NCBI RefSeq assembly: GCF_007995015.1
Contig: NZ_VORB01000001.1
Location: 124,001-188,000 of the forward strand
Length of the DNA: 64,000 bases
Origin: Luteibaculum oceani
GTDB lineage: Bacteria; Bacteroidota; Bacteroidia; Flavobacteriales_D; Luteibaculaceae
Reading direction: 5' to 3'
A program made the position numbers and the translations under genes. The notes beneath the pieces were generated by a model. The model made no database searches, was not told the DNA's origin, and saw only the letters and a list, made by a program, of their open reading frames with translations. Below, piece by piece: positions 54,514-64,000 of the stretch. Within the stretch, counting starts at the first letter, position 1, and every line of letters starts with the position of its first letter.

Positions 54514-55851
54514 TTACTTTAACTCGAAGCCTTCCAAGAATTTTGTAGTAAAGTTTCCTTCTCTAAAGCTCTCATTTTTCATAAGCTGCTGATGGAAAGG
54601 AATGGTGGTTTTAACCCCCTCAATTACATACTCAGAAAGTGCTCTTTCCATTTTTGTAATGGCCTCTTCTCTTGTTTGAGCAACGGTAATAAGCTTAGAA
54701 ATCATCGAATCGTAATTCGGTGGAATTCTATATCCAGCGTACACATGTGTATCTACTCTTACCCCATGGCCACCAGGTTGGTGATAGGTAGTAATTCCAC
54801 CTGGATGTGGGCGGAAATCATGGTAAGGATCCTCGGCATTAATTCTACACTGAATTGCATGCATTTGAGGATAGTAGTTTTTACCGGAGATTTTTTCTCC
54901 GTAGGCAATTTTAATTTGCTCTTTAATCAGGTCGTAGTTCACTACCTCTTCGGTAATGGTGTGCTCTACCTGAATACGGGTATTCATTTCCATAAAGTAG
55001 AAGTCGCGGTGCGCATCTACAAGGAATTCCACGGTTCCAACACCTTCGTAATTTACTGCAGCAGCGGCTTTAATAGCAGCCTGCCCCATCTTCTCACGAA
55101 GTTCGTCAGTCATGAATGGAGAAGGTGTTTCTTCTACCAATTTTTGGTGACGACGTTGGATGGAACAATCTCTTTCTGAAAGGTGACAGAAGTTACCGTA
55201 TTGGTCACCTGCAATTTGGATTTCGATGTGGCGAGGTTCTTCGATGAACTTCTCCATGTACATACCATCGTTTCCAAAAGCAGCTCCTGCTTCTCTTCTA
55301 GTATTTTCCCAAGCTGTTTTAAGGTCTTCTTCCTTCCAAACAACTTTCATTCCTTTACCACCACCACCGGCAGTAGCTTTAAGAATAACTGGGTACTTAA
55401 TTTTCTTTGCAATTTTCTTGGCCTCATCGAGGTCTTTAAGCAGACCATCAGAACCAGGAATGGTAGGCACTCCTGCTTTTTTCATGGTTGCTTTTGCAGC
55501 GGACTTGTCTCCCATTCCGTCGATTTGCTCTGGAGTAGCACCAATAAACTTGATACCATTCTCCTTACAAACTCTAGAAAACTTAGCGTTTTCGGAAAGG
55601 AATCCATATCCTGGATGGATTGCATCGGCGTTGGTAATTTCGGCTGCTGCAATAATGTTAGGAATCTTAAGATAAGACTCAGAACTTGGTGCAGGCCCAA
55701 TACAAACCGCCTCATCGGCAAACCTTACATGCAAGCTATCGCGGTCTGCGTTAGAGTAAACCGCAACAGTTTTAATGCCCATTTCGCGACAGGTACGCAA
55801 TACACGTAAAGCGATTTCCCCACGATTGGCTATCAATACTTTTTTAAACAT
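54514..55851 (-). CDS. accC: Biotin carboxylase subunit of acetyl-CoA carboxylase
   Basis: This 445-residue ATP-grasp enzyme carboxylates biotin on the carrier protein AccB. The start [24 protein letters not shown] is the family signature. The ATP-grasp glycine loop is [14 protein letters not shown], and catalytic segments are [39 protein letters not shown] and [15 protein letters not shown]. The ATG at 55851 is preferred to an in-frame start at 55875, which would add eight atypical residues. It follows accB by 42 bases and lies in the fabH-accB-accC group. A strong terminator follows. Confidence 0.97.
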   Translation of the reverse strand: MFKKVLIANRGEIALRVLRTCREMGIKTVAVYSNADRDSLHVRFADEAVCIGPAPSSESYLKIPNIIAAAEITNADAIHPGYGFLSENAKFSRVCKENGIKFIGATPEQIDGMGDKSAAKATMKKAGVPTIPGSDGLLKDLDEAKKIAKKIKYPVILKATAGGGGKGMKVVWKEEDLKTAWENTRREAGAAFGNDGMYMEKFIEEPRHIEIQIAGDQYGNFCHLSERDCSIQRRHQKLVEETPSPFMTDELREKMGQAAIKAAAAVNYEGVGTVEFLVDAHRDFYFMEMNTRIQVEHTITEEVVNYDLIKEQIKIAYGEKISGKNYYPQMHAIQCRINAEDPYHDFRPHPGGITTYHQPGGHGVRVDTHVYAGYRIPPNYDSMISKLITVAQTREEAITKMERALSEYVIEGVKTTIPFHQQLMKNESFREGNFTTKFLEGFELK

Positions 55852-55893
55852 AGCTCCGGAAGATTTTATCGGCAAATGCCGGTTACAAATACC

Positions 55894-56424
55894 TTAAGAA
55901 GGATCTACCAAGAACAATGGCTGATCGTATTCTACCGGGGATGAATCGTCTGCAAGAATTTTCACGATCGTACCAGAAACTTCCGATTCGATTTCATTGA
56001 AAAGCTTCATTGCTTCGATAATACAAACTACATCACCTGGCTTAATCGTATCTCCTACGTTTACAAAAAGATCTTTGTCTGGCGAAGGTCTACGATAGAA
56101 AGTTCCAATCATTGGAGACTTTATCGTGATGTACTTAGAATCGTCTTCCGCCGCTTCCTTACTACCACCACCAGAAGCTGCTGGAGCTGGAGCTGGTGCA
56201 GGTGCTGCCGCCGGAGCTGGAGCTGCTGCTGGCATAGCCTGAGGCATTTGAGGAATAGCGTGGATAGGCATAATTGAAGGAACCGCTTCCTGGTTTCCGT
56301 CTTTCGCCTTTTTCTTAGGCTCTGCCTTAATGGTTATTTTAAAATCCTTTTGTTCTATCTCAACTTCATTCACTGAAGAACGAGAAACCAATTTTATAAG
56401 GTCTTGAATCTCCTGATAGTTCAT
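55894..56424 (-). CDS. accB: Biotin carboxyl carrier protein of acetyl-CoA carboxylase
   Basis: The 176-residue carrier is biotinylated at a lysine near residue 140 in the EAMK motif ([19 protein letters not shown]). The N-terminal domain ([32 protein letters not shown]) is typical. A long alanine/proline linker (about residues 60-85) supplies flexibility for carboxyl transfer. The C-terminal biotinyl domain starts near residue 97 ([22 protein letters not shown]). It lies between fabH and accC on the minus strand and is cotranscribed with accC. Confidence 0.97.
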   Translation of the reverse strand: MNYQEIQDLIKLVSRSSVNEVEIEQKDFKITIKAEPKKKAKDGNQEAVPSIMPIHAIPQMPQAMPAAAPAPAAAPAPAPAPAASGGGSKEAAEDDSKYITIKSPMIGTFYRRPSPDKDLFVNVGDTIKPGDVVCIIEAMKLFNEIESEVSGTIVKILADDSSPVEYDQPLFLVDPS

Positions 56425-56451
56425 CTTACAGAATTTGCTTTGGGTACAAGG

Positions 56452-57483
56452 TTATAAATTATTTTCATATCCTGAGCCATCATAAGCCCATTTCAGATAA
56501 ATCGCTCCCCAGGTAAATCCACCTCCAAAAGCAGCAAGTACAAGATTGTCTCCTTTTTTCAACTTGTTTTCCCACTCTACCAAGCAAAGCGGAATAGTTC
56601 CGGAGGTTGTATTTCCATACTTTTGGATGTTGATCATCACCTTGCTATCATGGAGTCCCATTCGATTAGCGGTAGCATCAATAATCCGAAGATTGGCCTG
56701 ATGAGGCACCAGCCAATCGATATCTTCTGACTTCAAATTATTTCGTTCCATAACCTCAGCCGATACATCAGCCATGTTAGAAACGGCAAACTTAAATACT
56801 TGCTTTCCTTCTTGATAAACATAGTGCTCCTTAGCATCAACCGTTGCATGAGACGCTGGCTTTACCGACCCCCCTGCCTTTTGATGTAAGTAGCTGCGTC
56901 CAGATCCATCCACTCTAAGAATGGAGTCCATAACCCCAACTTCTTCTTCGGTTGGTTCTAGCAGAACTGCTCCGCATCCATCTCCAAAAATGATACACGT
57001 AGCACGGTCTTCGTAATCGATGATGGACGACATTTTATCCACCCCAACAACAACTACCTTCTTGTTTCTACCTGTTTCAATGAATTGAGATCCGGTAACC
57101 ACTCCGTTTAAAAATCCAGAACAAGCAGCCCCTAAATCGTAACTAAATGCATTGGTTGCCCCTACCTTATCGGTAATTATATTGGCAGTTGCAGGGAATT
57201 GCATGTCGGGAGTAACTGTGCAACAAATAAGCATGTCGATTTCCTTTGGAGAAATCCCACGCTTTTCGCACAATCTTTTAACCGCTTCGGCGCCCATATC
57301 AGAGCTACCCAAACCTTCTCCTTTTAAAATCCTTCGCTCCTTAATACCGGTTCTGGTGGTGATCCACTCGTCGTTGGTGTCAACCATTTTTTCCAGTTCA
57401 GCATTAGTTAGAACGTAGTCTGGAACGTATCCGGCTACGGCGGTAATAGCTGCACGAAGTTTTTTAGAATTCCCGTTTGCCAT
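56452..57483 (-). CDS. fabH: 3-oxoacyl-ACP synthase III
   Basis: This 343-residue thiolase-fold enzyme starts fatty-acid synthesis by condensing acetyl-CoA (or a branched acyl-CoA) with malonyl-ACP. The catalytic triad is present: cysteine in GAACSGFLN (about residue 120), histidine in [11 protein letters not shown] (about 258) and asparagine in [10 protein letters not shown] (about 289). The N-terminus [20 protein letters not shown] and TGIKERRI are normal. It is followed by accB after 27 bases and preceded by a terminator-like hairpin behind rpmF. Priming with branched acyl groups is common in this phylum but cannot be read here. Confidence 0.97.
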   Translation of the reverse strand: MANGNSKKLRAAITAVAGYVPDYVLTNAELEKMVDTNDEWITTRTGIKERRILKGEGLGSSDMGAEAVKRLCEKRGISPKEIDMLICCTVTPDMQFPATANIITDKVGATNAFSYDLGAACSGFLNGVVTGSQFIETGRNKKVVVVGVDKMSSIIDYEDRATCIIFGDGCGAVLLEPTEEEVGVMDSILRVDGSGRSYLHQKAGGSVKPASHATVDAKEHYVYQEGKQVFKFAVSNMADVSAEVMERNNLKSEDIDWLVPHQANLRIIDATANRMGLHDSKVMINIQKYGNTTSGTIPLCLVEWENKLKKGDNLVLAAFGGGFTWGAIYLKWAYDGSGYENNL

Positions 57484-57516
57484 ATTTGGACTGCTTTTTT
57501 AGTACGATGAGGCTAG

Positions 57517-57545
57517 ATAAAAAAAACCCAACTCGCGTTGGGTTT
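57517..57545 (-). terminator. Terminator-like hairpin between rpmF and fabH
   Basis: Read on the minus strand, AACCCAAC and GTTGGGTT arms with a four-base loop are followed by eight T. It would reduce or end transcription of the yceD-rpmF unit before fabH. Confidence 0.8.
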
Positions 57546-57565
57546 ACATATTAAGAAAAATAAAA

Positions 57566-57763
57566 TTAAGCCTCAGTTGCAGCTTCTTTCTCTAATACCA
57601 CCTGTCCACGGTAGTATAATTTCCCCTCGTACCAGTAAGCACGATGTCTTTTGTGTACCTGACCGTTAGTTGGACAAGTTGTAAGAGTTGGCATTGCTGC
57701 TTTGTAATGCGTTCTTCTCTTATCTCTTCTGGTCTTCGAGGTTTTTCTCTTAGGATGTGCCAT
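57566..57763 (-). CDS. rpmF: 50S ribosomal protein L32
   Basis: The 65-residue L32 begins [21 protein letters not shown], the family signature. It has one cysteine (TTCPTNGQ) instead of the four that form a zinc ribbon in C+ L32, so it is a C-minus form that does not need zinc. This form is usual in flavobacteria. It is located directly after yceD (12 bases) in the conserved yceD-rpmF-fab neighbourhood. Confidence 0.97.
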   Translation of the reverse strand: MAHPKRKTSKTRRDKRRTHYKAAMPTLTTCPTNGQVHKRHRAYWYEGKLYYRGQVVLEKEAATEA

Positions 57764-57775
57764 TTTTCTTTCCTT

Positions 57776-58282
57776 TTATTCGCTTTTCAACTTCAACAAT
57801 TCTTCCCACTGGGGATTATTATTCACCTTGGGTTTTAAATCCTTCAATTTTTCAATAACGTCTTGATTGCATTCCGAAATATCTTCGTGAACTACCCGCA
57901 ATGGGAAATTTACGACCATAATTTCATAGGCCTGAGGAGATAAATCTATTTCACCTAAATGCGGTGGAACAAAAACGATGGTTTCATCATCGATATCCTC
58001 CTCACCATGAAATTTGTACACAATACGCTCCGATCCTTCAACCGATGTGTGCACATTTTCCATGCATCTCGCACAAGGCATCTCTACCTTTCCGCGAAAT
58101 TTAAAATCTGCAACCACCATGGTGGTCTTTTTATCTAACTCTATAACAAGCTCAATATCAGCAGATTCTACCTCTAAATTATCAAATGCAACAAAGAACG
58201 CTTTACCAATTTTAAACTCGAACTGATGCAGACCATCTTTGAGTCCCAAATAGGGCACTTTAAATTCTGTCAGTACATCCAT
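57776..58282 (-). CDS. yceD: YceD family (DUF177) protein
   Basis: The 168-residue protein matches DUF177/YceD, which is linked to 23S rRNA/ribosome accumulation and nearly always sits in front of rpmF. It contains the family's CxxC pair in VEMPCARCMENVHTSVEG. The acidic second half (GEEDIDDETIVFVPPHLGEIDLSPQAYEIMV) is typical. The start at the ATG 58282 is chosen because the -7 element at 58301-58308 would overlap an alternative start at 58303. It is cotranscribed with rpmF. Confidence 0.92.
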   Translation of the reverse strand: MDVLTEFKVPYLGLKDGLHQFEFKIGKAFFVAFDNLEVESADIELVIELDKKTTMVVADFKFRGKVEMPCARCMENVHTSVEGSERIVYKFHGEEDIDDETIVFVPPHLGEIDLSPQAYEIMVVNFPLRVVHEDISECNQDVIEKLKDLKPKVNNNPQWEELLKLKSE

Positions 58283-58300
58283 CCTACAAAAATTGGGCAG

Positions 58301-58308
58301 CAAAGATA
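58301..58308 (-). promoter_or_regulatory. Bacteroidota -7 element (TATCTTTG) for yceD-rpmF
   Basis: On the minus strand this reads TATCTTTG, 18 bases upstream of the yceD ATG at 58282. No standard -33 was identified. Confidence 0.5.
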
Positions 58309-58350
58309 CATTTTTTTTAATCGCAAGAAAGTCAATTACTTAAAATCGAA

Positions 58351-59430
58351 TTATTTATCCTCATTTCCACGAGAAATTCGCTGTTTCTGCAATGGGTTTG
58401 CCCCCCATTCCTTCATTTGTTTCCTTGTATTAAATATATCTATAGCCATATATATTGCCGACAACATACTCTGCGCTTCGGCTTCGTTTTTACCTGCAAT
58501 GTCATAGGCGGTACCGTGCGCTGGCGATGTTCTTACAATCGGTAACCCCGCTGTAAAATTAACTCCAGAATCAAAAGTAATGGCTTTAAATGGGGTTAAA
58601 CCCTGGTCGTGATACATGGCCAAAACCGCATCGAAAGCATGGTGCTGACCGCTTCCAAAAAACCCATCTGCTCCGTAGGGGCCAAAAGCTAAAATTCCTT
58701 TTTCGTTGGCCCCAGCTATAGCTGGTTTAATGATATCAGCCTCCTCGGTACCCATTACTCCTTCATCTCCCGCATGTGGGTTTAATCCCAATACCGCAAT
58801 TTTTGGTCGATGAATTCCAAAATCGCTTTGAAGTGACTTTTGAATGAGCTCTAACTTGTGAACAATTTTGTCCTTACTGATATCGCTAACCACATCCTTA
58901 AGCGCTACATGACCAGATACCACACCTATTTTTAGGTTGTCGCTAACCATAAACATTAGCGCATCCTTGGTATGGCTGTAATCCATTAAATATTCGGTAT
59001 GACCAGGAAATTTAAATCCCGCATCCTGGATGGATTTTTTATTAATTGGAGCCGTAACCAAAACATCAATATGCCCCTCGGCTAGATCTTTAGTGGCAGC
59101 CTCCAACGACTGAAAAGCAAAAGCACCTGTATCCACACTAGGTTTACCCAAGGTGATTTTTATTTCATCATTATTAATGGCTACCAAATTCGGCTTACGT
59201 GGATTAATTTGATCGGCAGACTTGGTAATATTAAAATGTACATCAACCCCTTTTAGCGCCTTTTTATGGAAAGTTGTAGCCTTTGGGTTTCCGTATAATA
59301 CAGGTGTACAAATGCTAAATAATCTTGGATCGGAAAGAGCCTTTAAAACAATTTCCATTCCAATACCATTGAGATCCCCACTGGTTATCCCAACTCTTAT
59401 TTGCGAGTTATTTCCCTTTCTTCTCTGCAT
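58351..59430 (-). CDS. pdxA: 4-hydroxythreonine-4-phosphate dehydrogenase
   Basis: This 359-residue zinc/NAD-dependent enzyme oxidises 4-phosphohydroxy-L-threonine for pyridoxal phosphate synthesis. Metal and substrate motifs are FPGHTEYLM, SGHVALKDV, GLNPHAGDEGVMGTEE and MYHDQGLTPFK. The start VGITSGDLNGIGMEI is the typical N-terminus and the length is normal. The stop codon of the upstream aminopeptidase and this start overlap by one base, suggesting cotranscription. The vitamin B6 pathway here would be the DXP-dependent one, consistent with dxs elsewhere in the window. Confidence 0.96.
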   Translation of the reverse strand: MQRRKGNNSQIRVGITSGDLNGIGMEIVLKALSDPRLFSICTPVLYGNPKATTFHKKALKGVDVHFNITKSADQINPRKPNLVAINNDEIKITLGKPSVDTGAFAFQSLEAATKDLAEGHIDVLVTAPINKKSIQDAGFKFPGHTEYLMDYSHTKDALMFMVSDNLKIGVVSGHVALKDVVSDISKDKIVHKLELIQKSLQSDFGIHRPKIAVLGLNPHAGDEGVMGTEEADIIKPAIAGANEKGILAFGPYGADGFFGSGQHHAFDAVLAMYHDQGLTPFKAITFDSGVNFTAGLPIVRTSPAHGTAYDIAGKNEAEAQSMLSAIYMAIDIFNTRKQMKEWGANPLQKQRISRGNEDK

Positions 59431-60869
59431 TAATCGCTAATGTTTTTAATGTATTGGTACAACAATCTCACCCCGGCGCCAGTACCTCCTTTTGGAGTGT
59501 AATCTTTTTTACTGCTCACAAAAGCTGGCCCCGCAATATCGATGTGAATGTAAGGCTTTGGCGCAAAGTGCTCTAAAAATTTACCCGCAGTAATCATTCC
59601 CGCGGTGCCTCCACCAATATTTTTTAAATCGGCTATGTCAGATTTCATTTCCTCTAGGTACTCATCCCAGAATGGAAATAACACCACTCTATCAAACATT
59701 TCCTTTCCTGCATCCTCCAGAGCCTTTAATTCCTTTGGTTTGGCATTCCCCATGGCTATGGATGCATGACTGCCTATGGCTCGCTCTGCTGCTCCGGTTA
59801 AAGTTGCTGCATCGATAGTGATTTTTGGATCCAACTGCTTCGCATAAGCCAAAGCATCGGCCATAATCATTCTTCCCTCCGCATCGGTATTTAAAACTTC
59901 TACAGTAGTGCCATCATACATGGTTATAACATCTCCAGGCGCATAAGCATCCTTACCAGGGCGGTTATCTGTAAGCGGTATTAGCGTGATAACATGTTTA
60001 TCCACTTTATTGGCAGCCAAAGCCAAAGTAGTTCCTACCATAGCAGCTGCACCACCCATATCGCATTTCATGATATCCATGGAATTGGCAGTAGGTTTTA
60101 AACTCAAACCTCCAGTATCATAAACTACACCTTTCCCCACCAAAACAATAGGGTTTTTGTTTACTGCTTTTTTGGGTTGGTACTTTAATATCACAAAAAG
60201 AGGTGGAATTTCAGACCCGCGATTCACTGCGAGCAATCCTCCCATTTTCTCTTTTTCTATTTTGTCTTTGGTCCAAACTTCTACCTCAACGCCAAGTTTC
60301 TCGGCTTCTTCCCTAATCTCTTTGGCAAACTGAGTAGCATTTAAATGACTCTGTGGCTCATTTACCCAAGTTCTTGCAGTACAAACCGCCTTGGACAAAT
60401 TGTAGATCTCTTCCAACTTAACTTCGCTAACCACACCCTGTTCTGCATGTATACGCTTTAAATAGGTGGATTTTTTATTGCTACCCGTAAAGTATTTGTA
60501 GAACCTGTAAGAGGATAGCAATATCCCCTCGGTTAAGGCTAAAACGGCAGTTTCGTCCTGAAGGGCCAAGCCAACCGTATCTAATTGCTCCTCTTGGCAT
60601 TTCGCCTCTATTTTGGCTCCCATTCTACGGAACCACTCTTTGGTATCGGGCTTTTGCTTTTCTGGAACAAGAAGGACAAACAAAAATCGATGCCATTGGT
60701 TTAATACAACCAATTCGCTTTTGTTTTTCTGTTTCTCCTTGATATAGTCGATTTCTTCTTTACTTAATCCTAACTTGCCGAAGCTTTCGTTATTAGGTTG
60801 GAAAGGAACAACTAATGATGTAGTACCTTTAAACTGTTTAACCAGTTTTGCTTCTGGAAAATTGGTCAT
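59430..60869 (-). CDS. pepA: Leucyl aminopeptidase (M17 family)
   Basis: This 479-residue two-metal aminopeptidase removes N-terminal residues from peptides in the cytoplasm. The metal-binding core is VGKGVVYDTGGLSLKP, MKCDMGGAAAMVGT and NTDAEGRMIMADALAYA, all with the conserved lysine, aspartates and glutamate. The N-terminal domain is divergent, as usual. It is the first gene of pepA-pdxA and is divergent from the T9SS type B gene at 60893. Symbol by family; exact specificity unknown. Confidence 0.94.
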   Translation of the reverse strand: MTNFPEAKLVKQFKGTTSLVVPFQPNNESFGKLGLSKEEIDYIKEKQKNKSELVVLNQWHRFLFVLLVPEKQKPDTKEWFRRMGAKIEAKCQEEQLDTVGLALQDETAVLALTEGILLSSYRFYKYFTGSNKKSTYLKRIHAEQGVVSEVKLEEIYNLSKAVCTARTWVNEPQSHLNATQFAKEIREEAEKLGVEVEVWTKDKIEKEKMGGLLAVNRGSEIPPLFVILKYQPKKAVNKNPIVLVGKGVVYDTGGLSLKPTANSMDIMKCDMGGAAAMVGTTLALAANKVDKHVITLIPLTDNRPGKDAYAPGDVITMYDGTTVEVLNTDAEGRMIMADALAYAKQLDPKITIDAATLTGAAERAIGSHASIAMGNAKPKELKALEDAGKEMFDRVVLFPFWDEYLEEMKSDIADLKNIGGGTAGMITAGKFLEHFAPKPYIHIDIAGPAFVSSKKDYTPKGGTGAGVRLLYQYIKNISD

Positions 60870-60892
60870 ATGGGATGAATATTTGATTTACT

Positions 60893-63565
60893 TTGAAAGC
60901 TGTGCAAACAAAAATAAATAAAGCGACATACAAAGCGAATAAGCGCCGAACCTTAAGCTTTTTTATAGGCTTGATGGCCCTGTTCATTTCTTCGAGTTTA
61001 TTTGGAACCCATAACAGAGCCGGTGAGATTATCTACAAAAGAGTAAGTGGTTTCACTTATGAGGTAACCATTATTACCTACACCAAGATTAGCGCTCCTG
61101 TAGATCGGCAACTGCTACTATTAGATTGGGGAGATAATACAGGCCTCGACACCCTTGCACGAAGTGCAAAAGATGAAACCACACTATCCTCTAAAGACGT
61201 TAGAATTTCAAGATACAAAGGGCGCCATACCTACGCGGGTCCTGGAAAATTCACCCTTTCGGTGGAAGACCCCAATAGAAACAACAACATTTTAAACCTC
61301 AAACCGCCGAATGGACAGAGCGATCAGGTAGTTTTTTACATAGAAAGTACCCTGATAATTAACCCTTTTGCCTCCACCCAAAAAGGGCCACACAACAACT
61401 CTGCGGTATTACTAAACCCTCCGATAGACCAGGCTTGCATTGGACAACCCTTTGAGCATAACCCGGGAGCCTTCGACCCAGATGGTGACTCTTTAGTTTT
61501 TAGTCTGGTGCCTAACCGCGTGGAAGGTGGAATAGTACCACCTTATTATGTTTCCCCAGACAAAATTTCACCTGGGCCTAACAATCAAATCGCTATTAAC
61601 TCCCAAACTGGAGACCTAGTTTGGGACGCCCCCCAGCAGGCTGGACAGTACAATATCGCCATATTGGTAGAGGAATTTAGGGGAGGAAGATTGATTGGAT
61701 CTGTGCTGCGCGATATGCAAATTACAGTAGAAACTTGCGATAATATTAAACCCAAGCTCAGCATAGCCACAATTGATACGTGTGTAATTGCCGGACAAAC
61801 AATTCAAGTTCCGGTTACCGCCACAGACCCCAATGGAGACAACATAGAATTATCGGCTACTGGTTTACCCTTCGAGGTTGAAGATCCAGCAGAGTTTGGC
61901 CAAGTGAACGGTACCAATAATGGCTCCTTCCTTTGGAACACCACCTGTGCCCATGTTCGGAGAAGCGCCTATCAGGTAGTTGTTAAAGCAGAAGATGACA
62001 ACGCAGGGACTCCTTTGGTAGATTACAGCAGTTTCTTTGTTACGGTCATTGCTCCACCACCAGTTCTGACTTCCGTAAACCAATCGCTAACGCAGATTAC
62101 TTTGAATTGGAACAGTTACAACCTTAACTGTTTGGACGCCAAAGAAATTAAGGTTTACCGAAGAAAGGGTAACACCAGTTACAATGTCCCCCATTGTACC
62201 ACGGGTATGCCACCCGAACTGGATTTCGAATTAATTGCAACGGTAGATGCCGCCGAAACTCAATACATCGACACAGACATAGATGCTGATGCCGAATATT
62301 GTTACCGACTGGTAGCCTGCTTTACCGATGGCTCAGAATCTGTTGTGTCTAACGAACTTTGTTCTGAAATAGACCTTAGCAAGCCTATTATAACGCATGC
62401 CAGTGTTGGTGTAACCGATTTCAATTCGGGAGTGGATACCATTCGATGGGCCAATCCCCGCGATATTGATACCCTAAATACATACACCGGGCCGTATCAA
62501 TACAAAATTTACTTTGCGACTGGAGCGGGCAATGCAAACAATGAAATCGCTACTACTCCATTGTCTAACGAATTGAGCAACACGCAACAATCCTTTATTC
62601 ACCAGAATATAAATACCCGAGACACTACCTTGGTCTATCGGGTAGAATTGTATAGCGGAAGCGATTTGGTGGGAAGTTCGGGAGTTTCCTCTACCATACA
62701 TCTAAACATTAAACCTGGAGACAACACCAACACCCTTACTTGGTTCGAAGATGTAGCGTGGGGGAATTACGAATACCGAGTGGAGCGAGAGAACAAGCAA
62801 ACAGGACAATTTGAGGAAGTGGCTACCGTCTTTAATCGCAGATATGTAGACAGAAATGTAATAAACGACTCTACCTATTGTTACCGAATAAAGGCCCTAG
62901 GTAGATATGCTAATGGCTTTTTTAATCCACCCTTTGTAAACTATTCGCAGGAAACCTGCGGAATGCCTTTCGATAACATTCCACCTTGCCCACCAGTTCT
63001 TTCCGCTACGGCCGATTGTGAACTGGAAGAGGTTTTATTAAACTGGGCGGACACCAACCTAAGCTGTGCCGGAGACATAGAGAAATATAGCTTGTATTAC
63101 AAACAAACTAGAGATGGTGATTACCAACGCATAGAGGAGTTCTTGGTTGGAATTAATGAAGGCGTTTTTCTCGGGGAAAACTCCATTGCCGGATGTTTTT
63201 ACATCACGGCCACCGATGAAAACAACAATGAGAGCGAGCCTTCTAATATCATTTGTACAGAAAATTGCCCTGCCTACCAACTTCCTGATGTATTTACTCC
63301 GAACCAAGATGGATTTAACGACGTGTTCAAACCTTTTTCGCGAAAGTTTGTAACGGGTGTTGACATTCAAATTTTTAATAGGTGGGGGAAATTAGTTTTT
63401 GAAACCGACGATCCGGATATTAACTGGAATGGAAATTACCGAAACAGCAATCAAGAGTTGGCAGATGGCACCTATTTTTACGTGATTAAGTACAGCGTAA
63501 ATAGCTTGGATGGCATTGTGCAAAACACTGTAAGTGGATACATAACCTTACTAAGAAACCCTTAA
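60893..63565 (+). CDS. T9SS type B surface protein with PKD/Ig- and fibronectin-like modules
   Basis: The 890-residue exported protein has a long charged N-region and then a membrane segment (LSFFIGLMALFISSSLFGTHNRAGEI). The start is uncertain: a TTG at 60893, or a GTG at 60902, since a promoter-like TACTTTG overlaps the first. Residues 45-290 look like the THNRAGEI/WGDNTG domain common in gliding-associated proteins. Fibronectin-like segments follow at about 400-790 (YCYRLVACF, YCYRIKALG patterns). The C-terminus from QLPDVFTPNQDGFNDVF, with QIFNRWGKLVFET, is a type B sorting domain. Likely surface-exposed or secreted by T9SS. Its last base overlaps the start of riboflavin synthase (TAATG). 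Confidence 0.9.
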   Translation: MKAVQTKINKATYKANKRRTLSFFIGLMALFISSSLFGTHNRAGEIIYKRVSGFTYEVTIITYTKISAPVDRQLLLLDWGDNTGLDTLARSAKDETTLSSKDVRISRYKGRHTYAGPGKFTLSVEDPNRNNNILNLKPPNGQSDQVVFYIESTLIINPFASTQKGPHNNSAVLLNPPIDQACIGQPFEHNPGAFDPDGDSLVFSLVPNRVEGGIVPPYYVSPDKISPGPNNQIAINSQTGDLVWDAPQQAGQYNIAILVEEFRGGRLIGSVLRDMQITVETCDNIKPKLSIATIDTCVIAGQTIQVPVTATDPNGDNIELSATGLPFEVEDPAEFGQVNGTNNGSFLWNTTCAHVRRSAYQVVVKAEDDNAGTPLVDYSSFFVTVIAPPPVLTSVNQSLTQITLNWNSYNLNCLDAKEIKVYRRKGNTSYNVPHCTTGMPPELDFELIATVDAAETQYIDTDIDADAEYCYRLVACFTDGSESVVSNELCSEIDLSKPIITHASVGVTDFNSGVDTIRWANPRDIDTLNTYTGPYQYKIYFATGAGNANNEIATTPLSNELSNTQQSFIHQNINTRDTTLVYRVELYSGSDLVGSSGVSSTIHLNIKPGDNTNTLTWFEDVAWGNYEYRVERENKQTGQFEEVATVFNRRYVDRNVINDSTYCYRIKALGRYANGFFNPPFVNYSQETCGMPFDNIPPCPPVLSATADCELEEVLLNWADTNLSCAGDIEKYSLYYKQTRDGDYQRIEEFLVGINEGVFLGENSIAGCFYITATDENNNESEPSNIICTENCPAYQLPDVFTPNQDGFNDVFKPFSRKFVTGVDIQIFNRWGKLVFETDDPDINWNGNYRNSNQELADGTYFYVIKYSVNSLDGIVQNTVSGYITLLRNP

Positions 63566-64000
63566 TGTTTACTGGAATTATTGAAACGCTTGGCCGCGTT
63601 AAAAGCATAGAGAAGTCTGGAAGCAATTTATCTTTTTGGATAGCGAGCAACCTGTATAACGAGTTAAAAATAGATCAAAGTGTAGCCCATAATGGCGTGT
63701 GCTTAACGGTGGATCAATTGAATAGCGCCGATGAATGTTATCGCGTTACTGCAGTGGATGAAACGCTTAAAAAAACCAATCTGGGCAATTTAAAAGAAGG
63801 TAGCCTGGTGAATTTAGAGCGCTGCATGATTATGAACGGAAGGCTAGATGGACATATCGTGCAGGGACATGTGGACACCACGGCAAGCGTAAAAAAAATA
63901 GAGGCTTTAGAAGGTTCTTGGCTTTTTGAATTCGCTTTCGATAAACCGGAAAAACTGATGGTAGAAAAAGGCTCTGTTTGTATAAATGGAGTTAGTTTAA
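63565..64000 (+). CDS. ribE: Riboflavin synthase alpha chain (3' partial)
   Basis: The gene starts at ATG 63565 in a TAATG overlap and runs off the right edge with 145 codons visible. It encodes the trimeric enzyme that dismutates 6,7-dimethyl-8-ribityllumazine to riboflavin. The N-terminal MFTGIIETLGRV, then NGVCLTV and GRLDGHIVQGHVD belong to the first lumazine-binding domain. The second domain begins at the edge (KGSVCINGVSL). The length expected is about 195-215 residues, so about 50-70 are missing. It is coupled to a surface-protein gene, which is unusual and probably reflects chance packing. Confidence 0.95.
   Translation, partial: MFTGIIETLGRVKSIEKSGSNLSFWIASNLYNELKIDQSVAHNGVCLTVDQLNSADECYRVTAVDETLKKTNLGNLKEGSLVNLERCMIMNGRLDGHIVQGHVDTTASVKKIEALEGSWLFEFAFDKPEKLMVEKGSVCINGVSL

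Noticed and set aside
55183-55809. Long plus-strand open frames opposite accC (also 54592-55179 and 55226-55675)
   Set aside because: They mirror a perfectly conserved biotin carboxylase, have no start context and show cysteine/serine-rich composition typical of antisense shadow frames.
57566-57763. L32 without its zinc-ribbon cysteines as a sign of zinc limitation or a paralogue switch
   Set aside because: The C-minus form is normal for flavobacteria and no second L32 is visible here, so nothing unusual can be claimed.

Overview
The window looks like a chromosomal segment of a marine-type Bacteroidota bacterium, most likely order Flavobacteriales. This rests on five things: secreted giants ending in type IX secretion (T9SS) type A and type B sorting domains, SprB-like repeats, TAnnTTTG promoter elements in place of the E. 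coli -10, near absence of Shine-Dalgarno sites, and a single-chain glycyl-tRNA synthetase. Most of it is core genome with tight operons. Two stretches look accessory, about 29.8-30.6 kb and about 45.0-49.7 kb.

Layout. 1-6.1 kb: two secreted T9SS type A proteins, the first cut by the left edge. 6.2-9.8 kb: glyQS, a small exported protein and a PLP aminotransferase. 9.98-13.3 kb: a translationally coupled trio of a RimK-like ATP-grasp ligase, a GCS2-family carboxylate-amine ligase and an N-formylglutamate amidohydrolase-like protein, which reads as a small-peptide or amide biosynthesis pathway. 13.4-15.6 kb (minus): prs-rplY-pth. 15.8-18 kb: tRNA-Leu(CAA), dCMP deaminase and an S41 C-terminal processing protease. 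17.9-24.4 kb (minus): a 2160-residue T9SS type B surface protein with an IgGFc-binding-like region and about 16 SprB-like repeats. 24.5-27.2 kb: a YhdH-type oxidoreductase, then galE-dgkA-VF530. 27.2-29.7 kb (minus): three consecutive outer-membrane barrel-like proteins. 29.8-30.6 kb: a cluster of short palindromes and a broken IS200/IS605-type (RAYT-like) transposase. 30.6-33.6 kb (minus): rpoN and asnS. 33.7-40.3 kb: a TetR-TolC-adaptor-RND pump operon. 40.4-44.9 kb: a GNAT acetyltransferase, a NYN/OST-HTH protein, a membrane class III cyclase and dxs.

45.0-49.7 kb is the best candidate for an unusual system. A SoFic-like Fic protein with a palindrome around its promoter is followed by a decayed HTH (antitoxin-like) gene. 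Then comes a coupled pair: a MazG-like nucleotide pyrophosphohydrolase and a 736-residue protein that joins a GIY-YIG-like nuclease, a DUF2075-type SF1 helicase and a LexA-like S24 peptidase. This resembles a small defence island.

49.7-54.4 kb: TonB_C-type, lipoprotein, DUF2200, DUF898, DUF2007 and barrel-like genes. 54.5-60.9 kb (minus): fatty-acid and cofactor genes in the transcription order pepA, pdxA, yceD, rpmF, fabH, accB, accC. 60.9-64 kb: a T9SS type B surface protein and the start of riboflavin synthase, cut by the right edge. No CRISPR array, rRNA, complete insertion sequence or replication origin was seen. All calls come from reading the sequence; no database search was run.
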